Shown here piece after piece: positions 1 to 5,946 of a stretch of DNA of 16,170 bases; within the stretch, counting starts at the first letter, position 1, and every line of letters begins with the position of its first letter. The notes under the pieces were generated by a model. It was given only the letters and a program-made list of their open reading frames with translations, searched no databases and had not been told where the DNA came from. The stretch is from contig JAFADM010000466.1 in NCBI GenBank assembly GCA_023424865.1, positions 1 to 16,170 of the forward strand, read 5' to 3'. This DNA is from Bacillota bacterium. GTDB lineage: Bacteria > Bacillota_A > Clostridia > DSM-8532. Both the position numbers and the translations under genes were made by a program.

Positions 1-283
1 TTTTACTTAATGACATTGCTTAAAACTAAAAAAGGGTATAAAAATTCCGCAGAATGCCACTCACCTGCGGATACAAAAAAAGTACGATTATTATGACCGT
101 ACTCTTGGTTTTATGTGGATCGGCAAGCATAGGATCATCAAAATTGATATCCTATCCCACTTTGAATTTAACAGCACTTTGTGCCTTAAATTCCTGCAAT
201 CCTTTTGCACAGGACGAAGAGGTTGTCAACGCAGAAAGACAGCTTCCCTAAAAAACGGGAGCAATTCTTTCGCCAATATGAAA

Positions 284-338
284 CTAGGAGATGATAACCT
301 CGCTTGTTACCCTCAACATTTCAACATACACTCCTTTC
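284..338 (-). other. Possible diverged small-peptide/sRNA unit (left copy)
   Basis: On the minus strand a ribosome-site-like GAAAGGAGTG (329-338) is followed by ATG TTG AGG GTA ACA and ends with GTT ATC ATC TCC TAG, giving a possible 11-residue peptide MLRVTSEVIIS (stop near 284). The layout parallels the right-hand unit at 502-550: the identical 10-mer CACTCCTTTC and 7-mer AGATGAT (plus strand) lie 40 bp apart here and 38 bp apart there, and the peptide there ends TEVAII. No convincing terminator follows; the hairpin on the minus strand around 229-266 has its T-run in the loop. It may be a decayed duplicate. Nothing is known of its function. Confidence 0.3.
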
Positions 339-400
339 CTGAATTCGCGGGCTGCACAGACACAAAACGTATTACCGGCAAACCCTGATTATACATCCTT

Positions 401-430
401 ATTTTATGCGTTCCGGCACTGTCCCGTCAA
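401..430 (-). promoter_or_regulatory. Candidate promoter of the left small unit
   Basis: Read on the minus strand, TTGACG (425-430) and TAAAAT (401-406) are separated by 18 bp and each match the sigma-A consensus at five of six bases. A perfect TATAAT also lies at 388-393 but has no good -35 box 17 bp upstream; its distance to the ribosome site is similar to that of the TATAAT in the right-hand unit. Which -10 box is used cannot be settled by eye. Confidence 0.4.
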
Positions 431-461
431 GATAAAGAACGGCTATAACAAAACATGGTGC

Positions 462-489
462 AAAAAAGGCCGGACTTGCGCCCGGCCTT
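462..489 (-). terminator. Rho-independent terminator of the right small unit
   Basis: Arms AAGGCCGG (466-473) and CCGGCCTT (482-489) form an 8-bp perfect stem with an 8-nt loop. On the minus strand the stem is followed by a run of six T. The plus strand has no T-run after it, so it serves minus-strand transcription. Confidence 0.8.
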
Positions 490-501
490 CCCTGGCGGCC
501 A

Positions 502-534
502 TCAGATGATGGCCACCTCCGTTAGAATCTTCAA
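502..534 (-). CDS. Tiny reading frame, 10 codons, in the right small unit
   Basis: On the minus strand AAAGGAG (544-550) is followed after 9 nt by TTG and the codons for MKILTEVAII, stopping at TGA (502-504). The same frame is open back to an ATG at 588 (28 codons), but that ATG has no ribosome site and lies only about 11 nt from the predicted transcript start, so the TTG is favoured. The stop codon lies in the 10-bp hairpin that follows. The peptide matches no family I recognise. It could be a real micropeptide, a leader peptide, or a chance frame in a small RNA; the good ribosome site is the main argument for translation. Confidence 0.3.
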   Translation of the reverse strand: MKILTEVAII

Positions 535-605
535 TTTAGACCACTCCTTTCTTGTCGAAAGTCGGCTTCCGGATACCGCGGTATACATGTTTTCTGTACA
601 ATTAC

Positions 606-634
606 ATTATAAGTTCGCCCCTTACGAGCTTCAA
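606..634 (-). promoter_or_regulatory. Sigma-A promoter of the right small unit
   Basis: On the minus strand TTGAAG (629-634, four of six) and a perfect TATAAT (606-611) are separated by exactly 17 bp. Transcription would start near 599 and reach the terminator at 462-489, giving an RNA of about 135 nt. No conventional gene lies between promoter and terminator. A 12-bp palindrome ATACCGCGGTAT sits at 573-584, shortly after the predicted start site, and could be an operator. Confidence 0.6.
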
Positions 635-717
635 GGGAGCATTTGCCTATATCCGAAAAGGGAGCCGTCCTCCCCTTTAATTCGTAATAGGAAAGATGAA
701 GGCTCTTCCCGGTTTTC

Positions 718-747
718 TTGCAGGCTATAAAGAAGCCATGCTATAAT
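718..747 (+). promoter_or_regulatory. Extended -10 promoter of the PocR-AraC gene
   Basis: A perfect TATAAT (742-747) preceded by TGC (739-741) makes an extended -10 box. The -35 element is weak (TTGCAG at 718-723, 18-bp spacing), as is common with extended -10 promoters. The predicted start is near 754, leaving a leader of under 40 nt before the ATG at 791. The whole promoter is enclosed by a perfect inverted repeat (719-772). Confidence 0.65.
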
Positions 748-772
748 GAGGACAGCTTCTTTATAGCCTGCA
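719..772. repeat. Perfect 18-bp inverted repeat around the promoter
   Basis: The left arm TGCAGGCTATAAAGAAGC (719-736) and right arm GCTTCTTTATAGCCTGCA (755-772) are exact reverse complements separated by 18 bp that contain the -10 box. The left arm overlaps the -35 box and spacer; the right arm begins at about the predicted transcript start and ends four bases before the GGAGG ribosome site (776-780). If transcription starts near 754 only the right arm is in the mRNA, so the symmetry is more likely read as DNA (a two-site operator, perhaps for autoregulation) than as an RNA hairpin. RNA from a promoter further upstream would fold into an 18-bp stem. Confidence 0.85.
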
Positions 773-790
773 CTCGGAGGTTCAAAGACC

Positions 791-1840
791 ATGACAGCGG
801 GTAAAGACCTGTCCAGGAATATGGGCCGTCAGGCCGTTAAAAGCATGCTGGGGCAGCTCCACGGTTCCGGTGGCGATGCCTTTATCCCTTTTGCCCATAC
901 CCTTAAGCAACGCTACAGGGTAAACCTGAATTTTCATGATCTCCTTGGCTTAAGCACCCTTGAGCCACGCTACGAAACCTTCTTTCAGGCTCATATCTAC
1001 CATAACAACCCCTTTTGCAATTATGTAAAGAAAAGCCGCAAGGGCTTTAAAAGCTGTGTTGCACACAAAGAAACCCTGTGTGCTCATTGCAGAAGCGGTG
1101 CTCCTCCCTTTTACGGAAAATGCCCTCTTGGAATAGAGGAATTTGTATTTCCGGTCTATGGAGGTGACAGCCTTATTGCGCTTATTTGTGCAGGACAGTT
1201 CGTTTCCCGGCAGGATTACGCCTTAAAGCGCCTGCGTAAAAAAGCTGCCCAACTGGAACTGAATGCGGCAGAGGCGGAAAGGCTTTTCCGGGAGAATAGC
1301 CGGCCCCTGGACTTTTCCCTGGCCGACTTTTATCAGGATATGAACATGCTCAGCGGCAGCCTAAGCCGTTTTTTCGCCGACAGGCTCATCACAGGCCCCT
1401 CCCCACAGGCAGGGCATTCAGCGCTCCTCAGTAAGGAAGAACGCCTTGCCGGTAATTCCCCTTCCTCCTCACAGGAGGCCTATGCTCTTTCGGAGCACAA
1501 GAAAAGCTTTATCGTAGACAATACTCTTCGTTTTATCAAGGCCAACAGGAGCAGGGAGCTGTCTCTTGAAATTCTGGCAGCCAACAGCTTCTGCAATCCT
1601 TCCTACTTAAGCTATCTGTTTAAGGAAAAGATGAAGGTCAATGTGGTGGACTATATTCATCAAATGCGTATGGAATCCGCGGGACATCTTCTTAACATTA
1701 CCGATAAAAGCGTCACGGAGATTGCCCTTTTAACGGGCTACAATGATTCCGGCTATTTCTCCAAGGTTTTTCACCGTTATTTTGGTACCAGTCCCAGCCG
1801 GTACCGAAAAAATCAAAAGCCCGGAGGAATCGAGCCCTGA
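791..1840 (+). CDS. PocR-domain AraC-family transcriptional regulator
   Basis: The 349-aa product has two parts. Residues about 35-200 match the PocR sensory domain (typical of PocR, DhaS-type and clostridial regulators), with five cysteines at 76, 89, 97, 100 and 111 that may bind a metal or report redox state. Residues about 240-342 are an AraC double helix-turn-helix ending in the usual GYNDSGYFSKVFHRYFGTSPSRYR signature. It is a cytoplasmic DNA-binding activator; PocR itself responds to 1,2-propanediol in Salmonella, but the ligand here is unknown. The ATG at 791 follows GGAGG (776-780) by 10 nt. Its promoter is framed by an inverted repeat, suggesting regulated or self-regulated expression. 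It is followed in the same direction, after 148 bp without a clear terminator, by the conserved protein at 1989, its likeliest target. Confidence 0.9.
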   Translation: MTAGKDLSRNMGRQAVKSMLGQLHGSGGDAFIPFAHTLKQRYRVNLNFHDLLGLSTLEPRYETFFQAHIYHNNPFCNYVKKSRKGFKSCVAHKETLCAHCRSGAPPFYGKCPLGIEEFVFPVYGGDSLIALICAGQFVSRQDYALKRLRKKAAQLELNAAEAERLFRENSRPLDFSLADFYQDMNMLSGSLSRFFADRLITGPSPQAGHSALLSKEERLAGNSPSSSQEAYALSEHKKSFIVDNTLRFIKANRSRELSLEILAANSFCNPSYLSYLFKEKMKVNVVDYIHQMRMESAGHLLNITDKSVTEIALLTGYNDSGYFSKVFHRYFGTSPSRYRKNQKPGGIEP

Positions 1841-1876
1841 GCTTTTAGCCGGTTTGCTTACTCAAAGGGCAGTCAA
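1814..1876. repeat. Imperfect direct repeat, copy 1
   Basis: This segment, covering the last codons of the PocR-AraC gene and the bases after it, resembles 3381-3448. Shared blocks are CAAAAGCCCGG (1814-1824 and 3381-3391) and AGCCGG.TTTGCTTAC.CAAAGG (from 1847 and from 3417), with similar distances between blocks (33 and 36 bp). The pair brackets the conserved gene at 1989-3368. It may be a dispersed intergenic element or the trace of a duplication. Confidence 0.55.
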
Positions 1877-1944
1877 TCAGAGCGAATCCCAACAACCTAA
1901 AAATAACACCGATAAAGCCTAAGGATTTTTCATGAATTAATTTC

Positions 1945-1982
1945 TCCTCCGTATTACTATGACTTTATTGAGACAAGGAGGA
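1945..1982 (+). promoter_or_regulatory. Possible ribosome-site-sequestering leader
   Basis: TCCTCC (1945-1950) is complementary to GGAGGA (1977-1982), which is part of the strong AAGGAGG ribosome site (1975-1981) of the next gene, with a 26-nt loop between. Adjacent TT/AA pairs could extend the stem past a bulge. In mRNA this could hide the ribosome site. A six-pair purine/pyrimidine match near a ribosome site can arise by chance. Confidence 0.3.
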
Positions 1983-1988
1983 AGAACC

Positions 1989-3368
1989 ATGGAAAACCAA
2001 AAAGAAGGCTTTATAAATGTTTCCGGTGTGGTACCGGCCCTTACCGCTTCGGCTACCATTGACGGCGCAAAATCGGAAAACGGAATTGGCGCCCTTATGC
2101 CCTGGGCCGGAAAGCTCTGGTATATTACGTACGTAGCCCACGGAACCGATACGGGAAGCGGCTCCGGACTTTTTACCGTTGATAAGAATTTTCATCTTGA
2201 AAAGCATCCGGCCAGCGTTGTGGGCACTTACGCAAACCGCCTGATGCACCATGAATCCAATCAATTGGCCATTGGCCCCCATCTTATCGACTGGGAAGGC
2301 CGTGTTCGCACCCTAACCGACCTTATTCCCCACAGGCTCACTGCCACAATGACCCACTTGACGGATCCGGAAAACAAGCTGTATTACCTCACCATGGAAG
2401 GTCTTTTCTACGAGGCGGATGTTCATACCCTGGAGGTTAAATTTCTGTATAATCTTCTGGATGAGCTGGGCTGCTCCAAGGATACCTATCCCCATTTCAA
2501 GGGCGGCTTTACACGGGATGGCCGTGTTGTGGTTGCCAACAACACCTATGATGAAAAGGAATACCGGGGTATCAAGGCCGACGGCAGGCTTGCCAGCTGG
2601 CAGGGCGGTGCCTGGGAGGTATTGGAGACTCAGCCCTTCTATGAGGTCACAGGAATACGGGCAGCTGCGCTGTACGCTACAGGCTGGGACAGAGCCTCCG
2701 CTCTTCTAAAAGTCTTCCGTGACGGAAACTGGTCCACCTACAGGCTTCCAAAGGCCACACACGCCATGGATCACATGTGGTATACCGAATGGCCACGTAT
2801 TCGTGAGGTGGAAACCGAACGCCTGCTCATGGATTGCCACGGTATGTTTTATGAGATTCCTCACATGCTTTATGAGGGCAAGCTCTGGGGTGTTCGTCCC
2901 ATATCCGCTCATCTTCGCATGATTCCTGATTTCTGTTCCTGGAGAGGTATGCTGGTTCTTGCCGGAAATCAGGTAACGCCCATTCACCGCAGCAACCTTT
3001 TGGCAGGGGAGCCTCAGTCCAATCTCTGGTTTGGGAAAACCGATGATTTATGGCAATTCGGCAAGCCCGCAGGCTGGGGCGGTCCCTGGTGGGAAAGCCC
3101 GGCGGAGGCTAATAAGCCTTCGGATCCCTACCTCATGACGGGCTTTGACAAAAAGGTGCTCCATCTGGTACATCAGAACGACAAAGCGGTAACAATCCGG
3201 GTTGAGGTGGATTTTCTCGGAAACGGCACCTTCCATCCCTATTCCGCTTTTACCGTTCCCTCCGGAGGTTATGTACATCATGAGTTCCCCACAGGCTTTT
3301 CAGCCCACTGGGTACGTCTGGTCTCCGACACGGACTGCACGGCCACAGGCTATTTTGTCTATACCTGA
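1989..3368 (+). CDS. Conserved protein of unknown function, probably all-beta
   Basis: The 459-aa product has no signal peptide or membrane segment, so it is predicted cytoplasmic. It is rich in Trp, Gly, His and Tyr and in short strand-turn segments (for example ENKLYYLTMEGLFYEADV, residues roughly 130-147), which suggests a beta-propeller-like fold in the first 400 residues, followed by a small beta-sandwich-like tail. Segments such as WPRIREVETERLLMDCHGMFYE and SNLWFGKTDDL..FG.PAGWGGPWW look like strongly conserved family signatures; I recall similar uncharacterised proteins in glycan-degrading bacteria but cannot assign an activity. The ATG at 1989 is chosen because AAGGAGG (1975-1981) lies 7 nt upstream; an in-frame ATG at 1959 would put the ribosome site inside the gene. 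Position between two AraC-type regulators and beside a fucosidase suggests a role in carbohydrate processing. Confidence 0.8.
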   Translation: MENQKEGFINVSGVVPALTASATIDGAKSENGIGALMPWAGKLWYITYVAHGTDTGSGSGLFTVDKNFHLEKHPASVVGTYANRLMHHESNQLAIGPHLIDWEGRVRTLTDLIPHRLTATMTHLTDPENKLYYLTMEGLFYEADVHTLEVKFLYNLLDELGCSKDTYPHFKGGFTRDGRVVVANNTYDEKEYRGIKADGRLASWQGGAWEVLETQPFYEVTGIRAAALYATGWDRASALLKVFRDGNWSTYRLPKATHAMDHMWYTEWPRIREVETERLLMDCHGMFYEIPHMLYEGKLWGVRPISAHLRMIPDFCSWRGMLVLAGNQVTPIHRSNLLAGEPQSNLWFGKTDDLWQFGKPAGWGGPWWESPAEANKPSDPYLMTGFDKKVLHLVHQNDKAVTIRVEVDFLGNGTFHPYSAFTVPSGGYVHHEFPTGFSAHWVRLVSDTDCTATGYFVYT

Positions 3369-3380
3369 TAGTATATTAAT

Positions 3381-3448
3381 CAAAAGCCCGGGGCAGTGCC
3401 CCCTCTCCCCTCTATAAGCCGGATTTGCTTACGCAAAGGACTACCAAT
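3381..3448. repeat. Imperfect direct repeat, copy 2
   Basis: Counterpart of 1814-1876 on the far side of the gene at 1989-3368. In this copy the TTTGC TTAC GCAAA segment (3424-3437) can form a 5-bp hairpin; the matching pair is partly broken in copy 1. It lies between the stop codon at 3368 and the terminator at 3451. Confidence 0.55.
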
Positions 3449-3450
3449 TC

Positions 3451-3485
3451 AAAAAGGCTGCCGTTTCAGTTACGGCAGCCTTTTT
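3451..3485. terminator. Bidirectional Rho-independent terminator
   Basis: Arms AAAAAGGCTGCCGT (3451-3464) and ACGGCAGCCTTTTT (3472-3485) are exact reverse complements, a 14-bp stem with a 7-nt loop. A-runs and T-runs on both sides let it end transcripts from the plus-strand gene ending at 3368 and from the minus-strand AraC gene ending at 3543. Confidence 0.93.
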
Positions 3486-3519
3486 AATCCCTGTGTCAAA
3501 AAAATTAAGGCTTAACCCC

Positions 3520-3538
3520 CATAGCTCCCATAAACCGG
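3520..3538. repeat. Short dispersed repeat, copy 1
   Basis: CATAGCTCCCATAAACCGG matches CATAGCTTCCCATAAATCGG at 6071-6090 with one substitution and one extra base. Both copies lie just after the stop codon of a minus-strand gene (ending at 3543 and 6102). Confidence 0.5.
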
Positions 3539-3542
3539 TTCT

Positions 3543-4403
3543 TTACTCCGGCTTACCCATGAATTTTCGATATTCCGTAGGGGTATAGCCTGTCATTTCC
3601 TTAAAAAGCTTGGACAGATAATAGCTGTCCCGGATTCCAACCTTATCCCCGATGGAGGTCAGGGTTTCCTCCGTAGTCTCCAAAATACGCTTGGCACGGT
3701 CAATTCTTTTCTTGTTCACATAATGAATGGGCGATAGTCCCATGTTCCTCTTAAAAAACCGGATAAAATAGTTGGGATGCAGGTGGAGCAATTGAGCGAG
3801 CTGCTCCACCTGGATATTCTCCGAAAGATGCTTATCAATATACCGGGTAACCCGGTTAAGCTTGCCCAGCGTTCCCCCGGAGTCCAGATGTGCCCCTTCT
3901 ATCAGGCCGTTTGGGCCTGATATTTCCTCCGCCCTGTTAAGGTAATAGGCCACAAGCTCCAAAAGAGCGGCCTTAACAGAGAGCCCTGCCGTAAGGGTGA
4001 GACTGTGGCTGCTGTCAATCAAGCGCTTAAAAAGAGTTACAGGCGTGGTCATGTCCTTTACATCAATAAAGTGAGGCAAGGTGAGCAGGTCGGTAAGGCG
4101 CAAATCACCCACGCTGGCATTAAAATGGCACCAGTACTTGGTAAAAGTATGGGGGCTTATTGTAGAATAGCACTGCATGGTTCCTTCGGGCATAAAAAAC
4201 AGCTGCCCGGGCTTTGGATAATACTCCTCATCCCCTATTTTCAGCCACCCCTCACCGTCGCAGATCAAATAAAGCTTATTGTACCCCGGAACATAATTCA
4301 TGTCCCGCCAATCGGCATAAACCCTTTGATATCCCAGCATGCCTGCTTCCACTGTCATGTTGGCAAAATAGTTTTTTATAAGAAGGCGCCTTGCCTCATC
4401 CAT
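3543..4403 (-). CDS. Cupin-AraC family transcriptional regulator
   Basis: The 286-aa product (from the ATG at 4403) has an N-terminal AraC-type cupin sensor domain at about residues 20-150, recognisable by GEGWLKIGDEEYYPKPGQLF followed by a Pro-Glu-Gly turn, and a C-terminal AraC double helix-turn-helix at about 182-283 with the terminal signature GIRDSYYLSKLFKEMTGYTP. This is the layout of cytoplasmic sugar-responsive regulators such as RhaS, MelR and many clostridial glycoside-operon activators. GGAAAGG (4412-4418) stands correctly upstream of the 4403 ATG; a TTG at 4451 would add 16 residues but has no good ribosome site. It is divergent from the fucosidase gene, its likely target, and shares the 205-bp control region. 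Transcription ends at the bidirectional terminator at 3451-3485. Confidence 0.9.
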   Translation of the reverse strand: MDEARRLLIKNYFANMTVEAGMLGYQRVYADWRDMNYVPGYNKLYLICDGEGWLKIGDEEYYPKPGQLFFMPEGTMQCYSTISPHTFTKYWCHFNASVGDLRLTDLLTLPHFIDVKDMTTPVTLFKRLIDSSHSLTLTAGLSVKAALLELVAYYLNRAEEISGPNGLIEGAHLDSGGTLGKLNRVTRYIDKHLSENIQVEQLAQLLHLHPNYFIRFFKRNMGLSPIHYVNKKRIDRAKRILETTEETLTSIGDKVGIRDSYYLSKLFKEMTGYTPTEYRKFMGKPE

Positions 4404-4498
4404 AGGGCACACCTTTCCGTTTGTCTCTTTTATTTCCGGCTTACAGCTCAAAAAACACCATGCTCAGTCCCACGGTCCTGAAAACGGAGAGTCCGTTA

Positions 4499-4522
4499 GT
4501 ATAAAAAGAGTTAGTTTTATAC
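4499..4522. promoter_or_regulatory. Inverted repeat in the divergent control region
   Basis: GTATAAAA (4499-4506) and TTTTATAC (4515-4522) are a perfect 8-bp inverted repeat with an 8-bp spacer. The hexamer CCGTTA occurs just beside it and again near 4565. A perfect minus-strand TATAAT (4550-4555) may be the -10 box of the AraC gene, though no good -35 box is visible. The region could carry operator sites for the cupin-AraC protein. Confidence 0.4.
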
Positions 4523-4608
4523 AAGCAGCGGTTAATTTCATCTATCTCAATTATACCGTAATTCCGTTAAAATAGGTTTGAAATTAAACCCTGTGAGGAG
4601 GAATTTCC

Positions 4609-5916
4609 ATGAATCTTATTGAAGAAAGAACCCAAAGAACAAAATGGTTTTTGCATGACCGCTTCGGCATGTTCATCCACTGGGGGCTCTACGCCATTCC
4701 CGCCAGAGGCGAATGGCTCCGGTCCCATGAAAAAATATCCGTGGAGGACTATCAAAAGTATTTCGATGCCTTTGATCCCGTAAGCTATAATCCCAGGGCC
4801 TGGGCCAAAGCAGCCAGGGAAGCCGGTATGAAATATGCGGTGCTCACAGCCAAGCATCATGACGGTTTCTGTCTTTTCGACTCCAAACTCACGGAATACA
4901 AGGCTACCAACACCAAAGCCGGCAGGGATTTGGTGCGGGAATACGTGGAGGCCTTTCGTGAGGAAGGCTTGAAGGTGGGACTTTATTATTCCCTTCTGGA
5001 CTGGCATCATCCCGATTACCCCGCCTACGGTGATCGCTGCCACCCCATGCGAGACAATGAAGCCTTTAAGGATAAGCCCCGGGATTTCAACCGCTATCTG
5101 GACTATCTCCACGGTCAGGTTAGGGAGCTTTGTACAAATTACGGGAAATTAGATATTTTATGGTTTGATTTTTCCTACGAGAACATGAGCGGTGAAACCT
5201 GGCGCGCTACCGAGCTTATGGCTGCCATCCGCTCCCTTCAGCCCGATGTGGTGGTGGATAACCGTCTGGGAGCCAGCGGCGAAGGCCACGGTGGTATAAA
5301 CAGCCTCAAGCCTTCCGTCTATGCAGGGGATTTTGCCTCTCCGGAGCAAATTATTCCCGCCGAAGGCATCACCGATGAGGCCGGCCATTCCATTCCCTGG
5401 GAGGCCTGTGTCACCATGAATAATCATTGGGGCTACTGTGCCGGTGACAAGCTGTACAAAGCCCCCAAGCTCATTATCCGCAAGCTGGTGGAGTGCGTCA
5501 GCAAGAACGGCAATCTTCTTATTAATGTGGGCCCCAATGCAAAGGGTGAAATTCCCGAGGAATCCCTGGCCATTATGAAAACCCTGGGCAATTGGATGAA
5601 TAAGAACGGCGAGAGCATTTACGGCTGTGGCAGCGCATCCTTCCCAAAGCCGGAATGGGGCTACTTTACCCAAAAGGGAAGCACCCTTTACGCTCATATT
5701 TATGACGGCAATATCGGTGCGCTGCCCCTTGCGGGAATGAAGGGAAAAATTAAAAGCGCCCGGCTGGTATCCGACGCTTCGGAAATACGGCTTCTCAATG
5801 CCTGGAATACAAAGGCCTTTCCCCATGACGAGTTTATAAATTTCGGCCCGGAGGATTCAAGTACTTATGCCCTTCCGGATGATACGGACACCGTGGTGGC
5901 CCTGGAGCTTATTTAA
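4609..5916 (+). CDS. Alpha-L-fucosidase, glycoside hydrolase family 29
   Basis: The 435-aa product hydrolyses terminal alpha-L-fucose from glycans by a retaining mechanism. It has the GH29 (beta/alpha)8 catalytic domain: FGMFIHWGLYAIPARGEW near the start (His24-Trp25-Gly26), KHHDGF (82-87), the DWHHPDY loop (131-137) and the LDILWFDF strand, in which Asp187 is the expected nucleophile. The acid/base residue cannot be fixed by eye (Glu265 in the SIPWE segment is a candidate). NGNLLINVGPNAKGEIP closes the barrel and a short beta domain follows from about residue 345. There is no signal peptide, so it acts in the cytoplasm on imported fucosides. The start follows GAGGAGG (4595-4601) by 7 nt. It is divergent from a cupin-AraC regulator. 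No transporter for the substrate lies in the window. It belongs to the compact GH29 group, without added carbohydrate-binding modules. Confidence 0.95.
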   Translation: MNLIEERTQRTKWFLHDRFGMFIHWGLYAIPARGEWLRSHEKISVEDYQKYFDAFDPVSYNPRAWAKAAREAGMKYAVLTAKHHDGFCLFDSKLTEYKATNTKAGRDLVREYVEAFREEGLKVGLYYSLLDWHHPDYPAYGDRCHPMRDNEAFKDKPRDFNRYLDYLHGQVRELCTNYGKLDILWFDFSYENMSGETWRATELMAAIRSLQPDVVVDNRLGASGEGHGGINSLKPSVYAGDFASPEQIIPAEGITDEAGHSIPWEACVTMNNHWGYCAGDKLYKAPKLIIRKLVECVSKNGNLLINVGPNAKGEIPEESLAIMKTLGNWMNKNGESIYGCGSASFPKPEWGYFTQKGSTLYAHIYDGNIGALPLAGMKGKIKSARLVSDASEIRLLNAWNTKAFPHDEFINFGPEDSSTYALPDDTDTVVALELI

Positions 5917-5946
5917 CAAGCCGGACTGGCCTGGCTCCAGCCTTTT

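Larger units (their letters stand above)
462..599 (-). ncRNA. Stand-alone small structured transcript (about 135 nt)
   Basis: The predicted RNA runs from near 599 to the T-run at 462. It contains a hairpin (494-517) with arms GGTGGCCATC and GATGGCCGCC on the minus strand, ten pairs including one G-U, around a 4-nt loop. A spacer of four bases follows, then the terminator hairpin. Having its own promoter, two strong stems and its own terminator makes this look like a discrete small RNA or micropeptide mRNA rather than a leader: no gene follows on the minus strand down to base 1. I do not recognise a known RNA family. An upstream neighbour (284-430) appears related. Confidence 0.45.

Noticed and set aside
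46..71. 7-bp hairpin followed on the minus strand by AATTTTT
   Set aside because: Resembles a weak minus-strand terminator, but no transcription unit clearly leads into it; the 12-nt loop and short stem are unconvincing.
54..251. 65-codon plus-strand frame with a hydrophobic, signal-like stretch
   Set aside because: No ribosome site at the first or internal ATG, no recognisable family, and overlap with other random frames in an AT-rich stretch.
494..517. Selenocysteine-type hairpin at the TGA of the tiny frame
   Set aside because: The hairpin is centred on the TGA rather than just after it, and reading on would pass into the terminator.
656..680. Hairpin with GGGAG/CTCCC arms as a minus-strand terminator
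   Set aside because: Only a 5-bp core stem with a bulge, and no minus-strand gene upstream of it.
113..730. Three overlapping plus-strand frames of 72-91 codons
   Set aside because: They cross the minus-strand terminator and promoter, lack ribosome sites, and translate to low-plausibility protein.
719..772. Phase-variable invertible promoter
   Set aside because: The 18-bp centre is far too short for known site-specific inversion, and no recombinase gene is nearby.
5158..5826. 222-codon minus-strand frame inside the fucosidase gene
   Set aside because: A shadow of the strongly supported GH29 gene; its translation shows no family features.
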